From DASUPK01 sp963819715 (lineage in GTDB: Bacteria; Actinomycetota; Thermoleophilia; Solirubrobacterales; 70-9), in NCBI GenBank assembly GCA_963819715.1, contig CAWFXE010000006.1:124001-188000 (forward strand): 64,000 nt of DNA, in the 5' to 3' direction. Below, one piece after another: positions 1 through 6,344 of the stretch (the stretch's first letter is position 1; each line of letters starts with the position of its first letter). The position numbers were made by a program, and so were the translations under genes. The notes below the pieces were generated by a model. It was not told the DNA's origin. It saw nothing but the letters and a program-made list of their open reading frames with translations, and did not search any database.

Positions 1-1
1 C

Positions 2-313
2 AGGCCGACGACCGAGGAGCGGGACAACTGCCTGCCGTATCTGGTCCGGGAGCTGCGGCTGCTCGCTTCCACGCGGGTGATCGTGGCTCTCGGCAACTAC
101 GCCTGGGCCGGTTCGCTGCTGGCGCTGGGCGAGCTGGGGGCGGTGGTGCCGAGGCCGAGGCCGCGCTTCGGCCATGGGGCCGAGGCGCGGGTCGGGGAGT
201 GGACGATGGTCGGCTGCTTCCACCCGAGCCAGCAGAACACGTTCACGGGCAGGCTGACCGAGCCGATGTTGGATGAGGTCTTCGCCCGCGCCAGGGAGCT
301 CGCCTCCGGCTGA
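2..313 (+). CDS. Uracil-DNA glycosylase, family 5 (UDGb-like), C-terminal part
   Basis: The reading frame is open from the left edge and ends at a TGA at 311-313, so only about the last 103 residues are present. They carry the C-terminal motif of the UDG superfamily, GCFHPSQQNTFTGRLT, in which the HPS...N..TG block forms the base-flipping loop. The preceding RPTTEERDNC and VIVALGNYAW segments also fit family 4/5 enzymes. Such enzymes excise uracil, and in family 5 other deaminated bases, from DNA to start base-excision repair; they usually bind an Fe-S cluster through N-terminal cysteines that lie outside this window. The assignment to family 5 rather than 4 rests on the HPSxxNxxTGxxT pattern. 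Confidence 0.8.
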   Translation, partial: RPTTEERDNCLPYLVRELRLLASTRVIVALGNYAWAGSLLALGELGAVVPRPRPRFGHGAEARVGEWTMVGCFHPSQQNTFTGRLTEPMLDEVFARARELASG

Positions 314-319
314 GCCAGC

Positions 320-325
320 GATACT
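320..325 (+). promoter_or_regulatory. Possible -10 element of a leaderless pgsA promoter
   Basis: GATACT ends six bases before the GTG start of pgsA and there is no purine-rich Shine-Dalgarno sequence in front of the start. This spacing would place transcription initiation at or next to the start codon. No convincing -35 is visible. Confidence 0.35.
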
Positions 326-331
326 TGCCAC

Positions 332-886
332 GTGTTCCAGCTCAATCTGCCCAATGCGCTGACGCTGATCCGGATCCTGCTGGTGCCGGTTGTGGTGGTC
401 GCGCTGCTGGACGAGACCCCGAACGGCGATGCGATTGCCGCAGGGGTGTTCGCGCTGGCGGCGCTCACCGACACGCTGGATGGCTACATCGCGCGCAGCC
501 GCGGGGCGATCACGACCTTCGGCAAGCTGATGGACCCGATCGCGGACAAGCTGCTGATTGCGGCGTCGCTGATCGCGCTGGTCTCTCTCGACCGGCTGGC
601 GGCCTGGATCGCGATGGTGATCATCGCGCGGGAGTTCGCGGTGACCGGGCTGCGGATGGTCGCGGCGGAGCAGGGGGTTGTCATCCAGGCGAGCTGGATG
701 GGCAAGGTGAAGACGATCCTCCAGGTGGCGGCGATCATCTGCCTGATCGCCGTTGACCCGGCCCCGCTTGGGGTCGACCTGCTGGTCTACGCCGCGGTCG
801 CGGCGACCGTGATCAGCGGGGCCGATTACTTCTTCGGGTTCAAGCGGATGATCGAGTCATCACGCTCGGCCAAGAAGCCGGCTTAG
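332..886 (+). CDS. pgsA: CDP-diacylglycerol--glycerol-3-phosphate 3-phosphatidyltransferase (or related CDP-alcohol phosphatidyltransferase)
   Basis: This 184-residue integral membrane enzyme has the complete CDP-alcohol phosphotransferase signature DGxxAR-x8-GxxxDxxxD at residues 50-72, preceded by D47; the aspartates bind the catalytic metal ions. It transfers a phosphatidyl group from CDP-diacylglycerol to glycerol-3-phosphate, the committed step to phosphatidylglycerol. Several hydrophobic segments cover most of the chain, as is normal for the family. The start is a GTG at 332; the alternative frame translation of this stretch is not supported. Related synthases for inositol or cardiolipin share the signature, so the exact acceptor alcohol is inferred from overall similarity to PgsA (short N-terminus NLPNALTLIRI). 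Confidence 0.85.
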   Translation: MFQLNLPNALTLIRILLVPVVVVALLDETPNGDAIAAGVFALAALTDTLDGYIARSRGAITTFGKLMDPIADKLLIAASLIALVSLDRLAAWIAMVIIAREFAVTGLRMVAAEQGVVIQASWMGKVKTILQVAAIICLIAVDPAPLGVDLLVYAAVAATVISGADYFFGFKRMIESSRSAKKPA

Positions 887-1944
887 GCCGCCGGGGCCTC
901 GAGCCACTCACGCATGGTGGTGTGGTGGCGGGAATGGGTGCCGCTCTCCAGCTCGCCCACGATCTCGGAGAGCAGGCCGTAGCGCTCGGCCACCACGTTG
1001 TGGCGATGGATGGTCTCGAGGTTCTCCTGGCGGGCGTGGACGAAGGCGCCGTCGCGGAGCTCGGGGAAGGCGTCGGTGACCTGGCGGATCATCTCGCGGA
1101 CGCAGTCCTCGACGAAGCGGGGGTTGGCGTGGGCCTTCTCGACGACCGCGCGCTCGTCGGCTCGCTTCATCAGCTCGTAGATCTCGGATGACATCGAGGA
1201 CTCGACGATGCGGAGGAGGCAGCGGGCGTCGATGTCCACGCCGGAGTCCTCGGGCGTTCCGATGTAGAGGGTGCCGATGCCTCGCTGGTTGTGAGTGGCG
1301 AGGGGGACCGCGTCGACGATGCGGGCGATGTCCTCGGCGCTGAACCCCTCCTCCACCAGGCGCTCGCGGGCGCCATCCTCGACCAGGCCCTGGGCGCAGG
1401 GGCATGCGGTCATGCCCTGGGCCTCGACGCCTGTGAGGGTGCGCGTGCCGCGATCGGACGCGACCGCGGTGCCGAAGAGGGTGTAGAGCTCCTGGGTGGG
1501 GAGGCCGGAGACCGGGGCCGGGACGGTCTCGGGATAGCGGGCGGCGATCTTCACCTCCGCCCGGATGCCGCCCTGGCGCTCGCGGACCTGCTCGGCGATG
1601 TGCGCGGCCAGGCCTTCGGCGCGGAGCGCCTCGCTCAGGACGACCGTGTCGATTGCCTCGTTGACGACCTCCTCGAAGCGGGACATGTGGACGCCGGCCT
1701 GCTCGGGGTTGAGGTCTACGAAGCACTCGAGGTCCGCGTGGTACAGCGATTCGTCTCCGGCGCCTCCGCCCTCCACATCACGGGTTGCCCCTCGCTCCGC
1801 TCGGGGCACCCTCGCACCCGCGCAGACGCGAATGATCTTCTCGACGCCGACGACGCCGACGCGGGAGAGGCTGACGCGGGTGGCGGGGGCCTCGGCCTGG
1901 GCGTCGCGACTCGGTGGCGCGAGAGTTTGGAAGGGTTCGGCCAT
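883..1944 (-). CDS. folE2: GTP cyclohydrolase I type 2 (FolE2/MptA family)
   Basis: The 353-residue protein matches the FolE2/MptA family, which converts GTP to 7,8-dihydroneopterin triphosphate, the first step of folate synthesis, using a metal other than the strict zinc of FolE1. Visible family hallmarks are VSLSRVGVVGVEKIIR near the start, the ECFVDL...GVHMSRF block (residues 73-90), and the active-site GMTACPCAQG with C181. A Gly/Arg-rich stretch around residues 44-66 between the first two blocks looks like an insertion relative to the usual short loop. The 3' end overlaps the end of pgsA by four bases (convergent genes). CATACT on the coding strand at 1952-1957 lies seven bases before the ATG with no Shine-Dalgarno, suggesting a leaderless message. 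Confidence 0.88.
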   Translation of the reverse strand: MAEPFQTLAPPSRDAQAEAPATRVSLSRVGVVGVEKIIRVCAGARVPRAERGATRDVEGGGAGDESLYHADLECFVDLNPEQAGVHMSRFEEVVNEAIDTVVLSEALRAEGLAAHIAEQVRERQGGIRAEVKIAARYPETVPAPVSGLPTQELYTLFGTAVASDRGTRTLTGVEAQGMTACPCAQGLVEDGARERLVEEGFSAEDIARIVDAVPLATHNQRGIGTLYIGTPEDSGVDIDARCLLRIVESSMSSEIYELMKRADERAVVEKAHANPRFVEDCVREMIRQVTDAFPELRDGAFVHARQENLETIHRHNVVAERYGLLSEIVGELESGTHSRHHTTMREWLEAPAA

Positions 1945-2024
1945 CGGGACAAGTATGGCGGGCCGGTGTCGCGGGCTCCGGAAATTGCCTCAAAAGTGGG
2001 TCAAATAACGGGACAGACCGCCCC

Positions 2025-2030
2025 TATACT
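2025..2030 (+). promoter_or_regulatory. Candidate -10 box of the sigA promoter
   Basis: TATACT lies about 80 bases upstream of the sigma factor start in the 164-base gap between divergent folE2 and sigA. A short hairpin (CTCTCC-TGTA-GGGGAG, near 2052-2069) lies in the presumed 5' leader. The -35 is weak (GTCAAA region). Confidence 0.4.
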
Positions 2031-2108
2031 CCCGCTCGCTTTTAGGGCTTGGCTCTCCTGTAGGGGAGAGGGCCGGGCAGTGCGGGAAGTACCGGGAGAA
2101 GGAGATAT

Positions 2109-3227
2109 ATGGCGTCTATCAGCGAGGCCGTCGTCGCCGAGGGTCCGCCCTTGGAGGGAAGCGAGGAGCTGCGCGGCCTAATTTCCACGGGGACGGAGCG
2201 GGGTTATCTGACGTTCGAGGAGATCGCCTCGACGCTCGAAGAGGTGGAGGTGACGAAGGAGCAGGTCTCCGAGCTGCACAGTCATCTCGTCGAGCAGGGA
2301 GTGGACGTGATCGCCGCCAATGGCGTCACGGCCTACAAGGAGAGCAAGGGGGAGGGCTCCAACGGGAACGGCAAGAAGCAGGAGCTGGATCTCACAGTGG
2401 AGCCGAGCCTCGACTGCCTGCGGCTTTATCTGCGATCGATCGGTTCCGTCGATCTGCTTACCAAGGAGCAGGAGGTGGAGCTGGCGAAGCGGATCGAACG
2501 TGGGGACGTCGCGGCGAAGCGGCACATGGTGGAGGCGAACCTGCGGCTGGTCGTGTCGATCGCGAAGTCTTATCTCGGGCGCGGCCTGAGCTTCCTCGAT
2601 CTGATTCAGGAGGGGTCGCTCGGTCTGATCCGCGCCGTCGAGAAGTTTGACTATCGGCGGGGGTACAAGTTCTCCACCTACGCCACCTGGTGGATCCGCC
2701 AGGCTGTGACGCGCTCCCTGGCGGACAAGTCGCGGACGATCCGGATCCCGGTCCACATGGTCGAGAAGCTGAACCGGGTCGTGCACGTCGAGAGGAGCCT
2801 GGTCCAGCGGCTGGGGCGGGAGCCGGAGCCGGCGGAGATCGGCGCGGAGCTGGGTTGGTCCGCGCGCGACGTGCGAGAGGTTCTGCGCGTCAGTCAAATG
2901 CCGGTGTCGCTGGAGAAGCCGGTCGGCGACGAGGACGACTCGGAGCTGGGCGACTTCGTTGCTGATGACCAGTGCGAGTCGCCATTCGAGACCGCGTCCG
3001 ACAACCTGCAAAGGGAGGACGTGGCCCGGGCGCTGGGCGCGCTGCCGCGCCGGGACCGAGAGGTGCTCGAGCTGCGCTATGGGCTGAACGGGCGCCAGCC
3101 GATGACCCTCGAGCAGGTCGGGGACGCGTTCGGGGTGACCCGCGAGCGAATCCGCCAGATCGAGAACAACACCCTGAAGCGGCTCAAGGTGATGCCCGAG
3201 TCGCAGTGCCTGCGCGGCCTGGGCTGA
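2109..3227 (+). CDS. sigA: RNA polymerase sigma factor, SigA/RpoD type
   Basis: The 372-residue protein has the full primary-sigma layout: an N-terminal helical region (residues 20-75) resembling region 1.1; region 1.2 (CLRLYLRSIGSVDLLT, about 103-118); region 2 (about 135-205), with the -10-recognising helix in FSTYATWWIRQAVTRSL; region 3 (KSRTIRIPVHM onward); and a C-terminal region 4 ending in the -35-binding helix-turn-helix VTRERIRQIE. It directs core RNA polymerase to promoters. A purine-rich GGGAGAAGGAGA precedes the ATG. Length is close to primary sigma factors of actinobacteria without the long N-terminal extension. It could be the principal sigma or a SigB/HrdB-type paralogue; only one is in view. 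Confidence 0.92.
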   Translation: MASISEAVVAEGPPLEGSEELRGLISTGTERGYLTFEEIASTLEEVEVTKEQVSELHSHLVEQGVDVIAANGVTAYKESKGEGSNGNGKKQELDLTVEPSLDCLRLYLRSIGSVDLLTKEQEVELAKRIERGDVAAKRHMVEANLRLVVSIAKSYLGRGLSFLDLIQEGSLGLIRAVEKFDYRRGYKFSTYATWWIRQAVTRSLADKSRTIRIPVHMVEKLNRVVHVERSLVQRLGREPEPAEIGAELGWSARDVREVLRVSQMPVSLEKPVGDEDDSELGDFVADDQCESPFETASDNLQREDVARALGALPRRDREVLELRYGLNGRQPMTLEQVGDAFGVTRERIRQIENNTLKRLKVMPESQCLRGLG

Positions 3228-3259
3228 GCTTCCGAGACCGCGTTCGAGGGTAGGGCACT

Positions 3260-3283
3260 GGGGCCGGCCGGGCCGGACCCCGG
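3260..3283 (+). terminator. Possible terminator hairpin after sigA
   Basis: GGGGCCGG and CCGGACCCC form an imperfect GC-rich hairpin 33 bases after the sigA stop. It is followed by only a short T-run (AGCTTTC), so the call is weak. Confidence 0.35.
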
Positions 3284-3386
3284 CAGCTTTCACCGAGTTG
3301 CATCGGTTCCTGCCAAGGGTGCAGAAGACCAACCTCCGGCACACCGGGGGAGCGGCGTTCGGCCCGGGCCGGCTGTTGGCTTGTCA

Positions 3387-3563
3387 CTACTTGGCTTCGC
3401 CCGGCAACCCAAGCTGATCGATGTGCTGCTCCATGTACTCCTCGATCCGGGTCAGGACGATTCTGCCGGTCCCATCGGACTCGACTCGGAATCGGTCTCC
3501 CGGCTCGATGGCGGACGCAGCCGCAACAGCGAGCGGAACGGTGACCTGATGGTTGGTGGACAC
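3387..3563 (-). CDS. Small AbrB/SpoVT-like DNA-binding protein
   Basis: A 58-residue protein starts at GTG 3563. The sequence STNHQVTVPLAV...AIEPGDRFRVESDG followed by GRIVLTRIE has the swapped-hairpin layout of the AbrB/SpoVT fold (as in MazE and AbrB), which binds DNA as a dimer. A hydrophilic helix (EEYMEQHIDQLG) follows. On the minus strand it lies directly downstream of tRNA-Tyr and of a truncated endonuclease-like reading frame. An uninterrupted frame runs from that fragment through the tRNA into this gene, but the part across the tRNA is a translation of tRNA sequence and is not counted as protein. The protein may be an antitoxin-like regulator; no toxin is visible. Confidence 0.6.
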   Translation of the reverse strand: MSTNHQVTVPLAVAAASAIEPGDRFRVESDGTGRIVLTRIEEYMEQHIDQLGLPGEAK

Positions 3564-3611
3564 CCGTGTCCGGCCAATCGCCGGCGACGCGTTGGCATCT
3601 CTGGAGTTTGA

Positions 3612-3693
3612 TGGGGGAGGCAGGATTCGAACCTGCGAAGGCAGAGCCTGACGGTTTACAGCCGCCGTCCGTTGTCCACTTGGATACTCCCCC
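3612..3693 (-). tRNA. tRNA-Tyr (anticodon GTA)
   Basis: On the minus strand the acceptor arm GGGGGAG pairs with CTCCCCC. The anticodon stem-loop is GGCTGTAAACC with GTA at the anticodon, a long class II variable arm follows as expected for bacterial tRNA-Tyr, and the T-loop GGTTCGAATCC is canonical. The 3' CCA is not encoded. The gene sits inside an open reading frame on the same strand, a familiar false protein translation (GEYPSGQR...). Confidence 0.93.
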
Positions 3694-3701
3694 GGCCGCG
3701 A

Positions 3702-3964
3702 CGATTCTAGAGCCGCTACGTCGTCGAAGACCAATTCGCGAATCGACGGAGCGCGGTCAATTTCGTACTCGACGTACTTCAGGCCACCAAGCTGTACTCC
3801 GCGCTGTCCCTCAATATCCGTGGACGGGATGAACCACCTGCGACCTGACGCGGTGAGCACGAACAGGTAGTCGATCTTCGCCGTATCGATGACCTTTGAT
3901 ACTCCGGTCCAGCTCTGGTTCCCGCCATTGGTCACCAGCGAAACGGGGTAGCGACGATGCCCAT
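3702..3964 (-). pseudogene. Remnant of a PD-(D/E)XK-type (group I intron-associated-like) endonuclease
   Basis: The minus-strand frame begins just after a stop near 3990 and reads into tRNA-Tyr. It encodes about 80 residues with the segment KIDYLFVLTASGRRWFIPS, which resembles the C-terminal half of the PDDEXK_5 family (D..FFVY..E...Y.IP pattern). The N-terminal part with the catalytic PD...ExK residues is absent. No credible start codon with a ribosome-binding site is visible; GTG 3935 is possible. I infer a truncated gene left beside the AbrB-like gene and tRNA-Tyr. The family call is from pattern memory and is tentative. Confidence 0.4.
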
Positions 3965-4119
3965 TCGGTGTTCGGATTTCCTGGGTGTTGTCGTCGGTTC
4001 AAGATCCGCTCCATGTATACGAACATACGTTCGTCTGCGTCATCTATGGCGCACGATCTGAAACGAATGCGTGGCAAGAGAGTCAGCAGACTCATGCCCA
4101 CCCGGATAGCGTCCACCGC

Positions 4120-4830
4120 ATGACCGACCTCGACGGACGAGTCATAGCCATCGCCGGAGCCGGCGGCGGCCTCGGCCCGGTCGTCGCCCAGCGCCTCGCC
4201 GGCGCCGGCGCCTCCCTCGCCCTCGCCGACCGCAGCCAGGAGATCGCGGACTCCGTCGCCAAGGACCTCGGCATTCCCGACGATCGCGTCGACCCCCAGG
4301 CCGTCGACCTTCTCGACGAAGCCGCAGCCAACGACTGGGCCGCCTCGAGCGAGAAGCGCTTCGGCCACATCGACGGCCTCATCCACCTCGTCGGCGGCTA
4401 CCGCGGCGGCGACCCGATCCACTCCTTCGACCTGGCGGACTACGAGTTCCTCCACAACCTCCTCGTCCGCACCCTCCAGCTCGCAACCCGGGCCTTCCAC
4501 CCGGCCCTCACCAAGTCCGCCCACGGCCGCTTCGTCCTCGTCTCCGCCGCCGCGGCTCAGAACCCGGAGGACACCAACGCGGCCTACGCCTCGGCCAAGG
4601 CCGCCGCAGAGGCCTGGACCCTCGCCCTCGCCGACTCCTTCGACGGCACCCCCGCCACCGCCAACATCATCGTCGTCAACGCCATCGAGACCCCCCAGAT
4701 CCGCGAGCAGAGCCCCGACGAGGAGCGCCCGACCTTCACCCCGGCCGAGGATCTGGCCGAGGCCATCGCCTTCCTCTGCTCCGACTCGGCAGCCCGCATG
4801 AACGGCCAGCGGCTCTCGCTCCATCCCTGA
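4120..4830 (+). CDS. Short-chain dehydrogenase/reductase (SDR) family oxidoreductase
   Basis: The 236-residue protein has the SDR Rossmann fold. The glycine-rich cofactor loop AGAGGGLG is at residues 12-19, D37 ends the second strand, and the catalytic Ser142, Tyr156 and Lys160 lie in VSAAAAQ and AAYASAK. It should reduce or oxidise a carbonyl/alcohol with NAD(P)(H); the substrate cannot be told. I chose ATG 4120 over the in-frame upstream starts because the fold begins immediately after it. GATAGC at 4105-4110 lies nine bases before it with no Shine-Dalgarno, compatible with a leaderless transcript. The gene stands alone between the AbrB/tRNA-Tyr module and tRNA-Thr. The codon usage is strongly C-ending, like the neighbouring acyl-CoA dehydrogenase. 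Confidence 0.85.
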   Translation: MTDLDGRVIAIAGAGGGLGPVVAQRLAGAGASLALADRSQEIADSVAKDLGIPDDRVDPQAVDLLDEAAANDWAASSEKRFGHIDGLIHLVGGYRGGDPIHSFDLADYEFLHNLLVRTLQLATRAFHPALTKSAHGRFVLVSAAAAQNPEDTNAAYASAKAAAEAWTLALADSFDGTPATANIIVVNAIETPQIREQSPDEERPTFTPAEDLAEAIAFLCSDSAARMNGQRLSLHP

Positions 4831-4857
4831 ATCGCCTCGCTACAGTCCGGTCCCCCC

Positions 4858-4930
<73 letters not shown>

Positions 4931-4958
4931 CTCTGGACGTGGCAGGAGGTGCCAGCAA

Positions 4959-5108
4959 ATGGCTGACTCTTCACTGGTCATCCACGATGGCGAAGGGGCC
5001 GGCACCAAGAGTCTCGCGCCGCCACGCGCGCGTCATCCCGGACAGCGGAGGCGTGATCGTCGAAGACCGCGGCTGTCCACCGTGAACACCGCATCCCCGA
5101 GCCAGTGA
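4959..5108 (+). CDS. Possible small basic ORF (49 aa), unknown
   Basis: An ATG at 4959 follows a good Shine-Dalgarno (GGAGG at 4945-4949), only 28 bases after tRNA-Thr. The 49 codons encode a short peptide that begins MADSSLVIHDGEGAG and becomes very Arg-rich. There is no recognisable domain and the composition of the second half is what GC-rich noise produces, so this may not be a gene. Otherwise the 215-base stretch between tRNA-Thr and the acyl-CoA dehydrogenase holds nothing I recognise. Confidence 0.25.
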   Translation: MADSSLVIHDGEGAGTKSLAPPRARHPGQRRRDRRRPRLSTVNTASPSQ

Positions 5109-5145
5109 CTGGCTGACCAGCCAACTCGGTTACTCTCCCGCAGCC

Positions 5146-6288
5146 GTGGACTTCAAGCTGACCGACGAGCAGCGCGACTTCGTCGCCTCCATCCGCGACT
5201 TCTGCGAGCGAGAGTGCGGCACCCAGGAGAAGCGCGACCAGCTCACCAACCACCACGCAGAGCTCCATAACCAGGACCTCTACGGCCAGATGGCGGAACT
5301 CGGCTGGCTCGGCCTCACCATCCCCGAGGAGTACGGTGGCTCCGCCGGCACCATGCTCGACGCCTGTCTCTTCATGGAGGAGACCTCCCGCGGCATGGCC
5401 CCCATCGGCGGCTACGCCACCACCCTCATCGTCGCCGGCGCGACCAAGCGCTTCGGCACCGACGAGCAGAAGCAGCGCGTCCTCGGTGGCATCTCCAAGG
5501 GCTCCGTGGAGGCCATCGCGATGACCGAGCCCGAGTCCGGCTCCGACGTCGGCTCCCTCTCAACAGAGGCAATGCGGTCCAATGGTGGATGGGTTCTCAA
5601 TGGTCAGAAAGTGTTCATCTCCAACGCGCACATCAGTGACCACGTCCTCGTGGTGTGCCGCACCACCAAGGGCGAGAACAAACATGAGGGCCTCTCCATG
5701 ATCTTTGTCCCGAAAGACACGCCGGGAATGGAGATGCAGCCCATCGACACGATGGGCGGCCGCGAGACCAACACCGTCTACTTCAACGACTGCGAGGTCC
5801 CTGCCGAGCAGCTCCTCGGCGCCCAGGATCAGGGCTGGACCCAGCTCATGGCAGGCCTCAACACCGAGCGCCTCATCCTCGCCGCGACCATGCTCGGCAT
5901 CGGCCAGCGCGCCTTCGACGACGCCCTCGCCTACGCCAAGGAGCGCAAGCAGTTCGGCCGTCCGATCGGCTCCTTCCAGGCGCTCCAGCACCGGTTCGCC
6001 GATCTCGCCACCGACCTCGAGGCCGCGCGCCTGATGACCTGGTGGGTCGCCTCCCTGAACGACGAGGACCCCGACCGCATGCTCCCCAAGGAGGCCTCGA
6101 TGGTGAAGCTCTTCGTCACCGAGACCGCCCAGCGCGTCGCGCTCGAGGGGATGCAGATGATGGGCGGCTACGGCTACTCATCCGAGTACGACATGGAGCG
6201 CCTCGTCCGCGCCACCCTCGTCTCCACGATCTACGGCGGCACCTCTGAGATCCAGCGCGGCATCATCGCCAAGACGCTCGGGCTCTAG
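5146..6288 (+). CDS. Acyl-CoA dehydrogenase family protein
   Basis: The 380-residue flavoenzyme has the full acyl-CoA dehydrogenase layout: helical N-terminal domain, beta middle domain with AMTEPESGSDVGS (FAD/substrate loop) and GQKVFISNA, and C-terminal helical domain with ERKQFGRPIGSFQALQ and MMGGYGY. It would dehydrogenate an acyl-CoA at the alpha-beta position and pass electrons to ETF. At the usual catalytic-base site the sequence is IYGGTSEIQ (residues 363-370), with Gly where medium-chain enzymes have Glu. The base must be elsewhere or the enzyme may pair with a partner subunit. The start is GTG 5146; TTACTC nine bases upstream could be a leaderless -10. The substrate is unknown. Confidence 0.9.
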   Translation: MDFKLTDEQRDFVASIRDFCERECGTQEKRDQLTNHHAELHNQDLYGQMAELGWLGLTIPEEYGGSAGTMLDACLFMEETSRGMAPIGGYATTLIVAGATKRFGTDEQKQRVLGGISKGSVEAIAMTEPESGSDVGSLSTEAMRSNGGWVLNGQKVFISNAHISDHVLVVCRTTKGENKHEGLSMIFVPKDTPGMEMQPIDTMGGRETNTVYFNDCEVPAEQLLGAQDQGWTQLMAGLNTERLILAATMLGIGQRAFDDALAYAKERKQFGRPIGSFQALQHRFADLATDLEAARLMTWWVASLNDEDPDRMLPKEASMVKLFVTETAQRVALEGMQMMGGYGYSSEYDMERLVRATLVSTIYGGTSEIQRGIIAKTLGL

Positions 6289-6295
6289 AACGACA

Positions 6296-6317
6296 ACGGG
6301 CGCCCGCAGGCGCCCGT
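6296..6317. terminator. Bidirectional terminator hairpin
   Basis: ACGGGCGCC-CGCA-GGCGCCCGT is a perfect nine-base-pair hairpin between the convergent 3' ends of the acyl-CoA dehydrogenase and the lipase-like gene. It can serve both, although the T tract is poor on either side. Confidence 0.65.
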
Positions 6318-6344
6318 CGCTTCAACTCCTTCTGCCCGTTCCGG

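Noticed and set aside
3387..3935. A 182-residue protein spanning tRNA-Tyr
   Set aside because: Its central segment is a translation of the tRNA; only the 58-residue AbrB-like end is supported as a gene.
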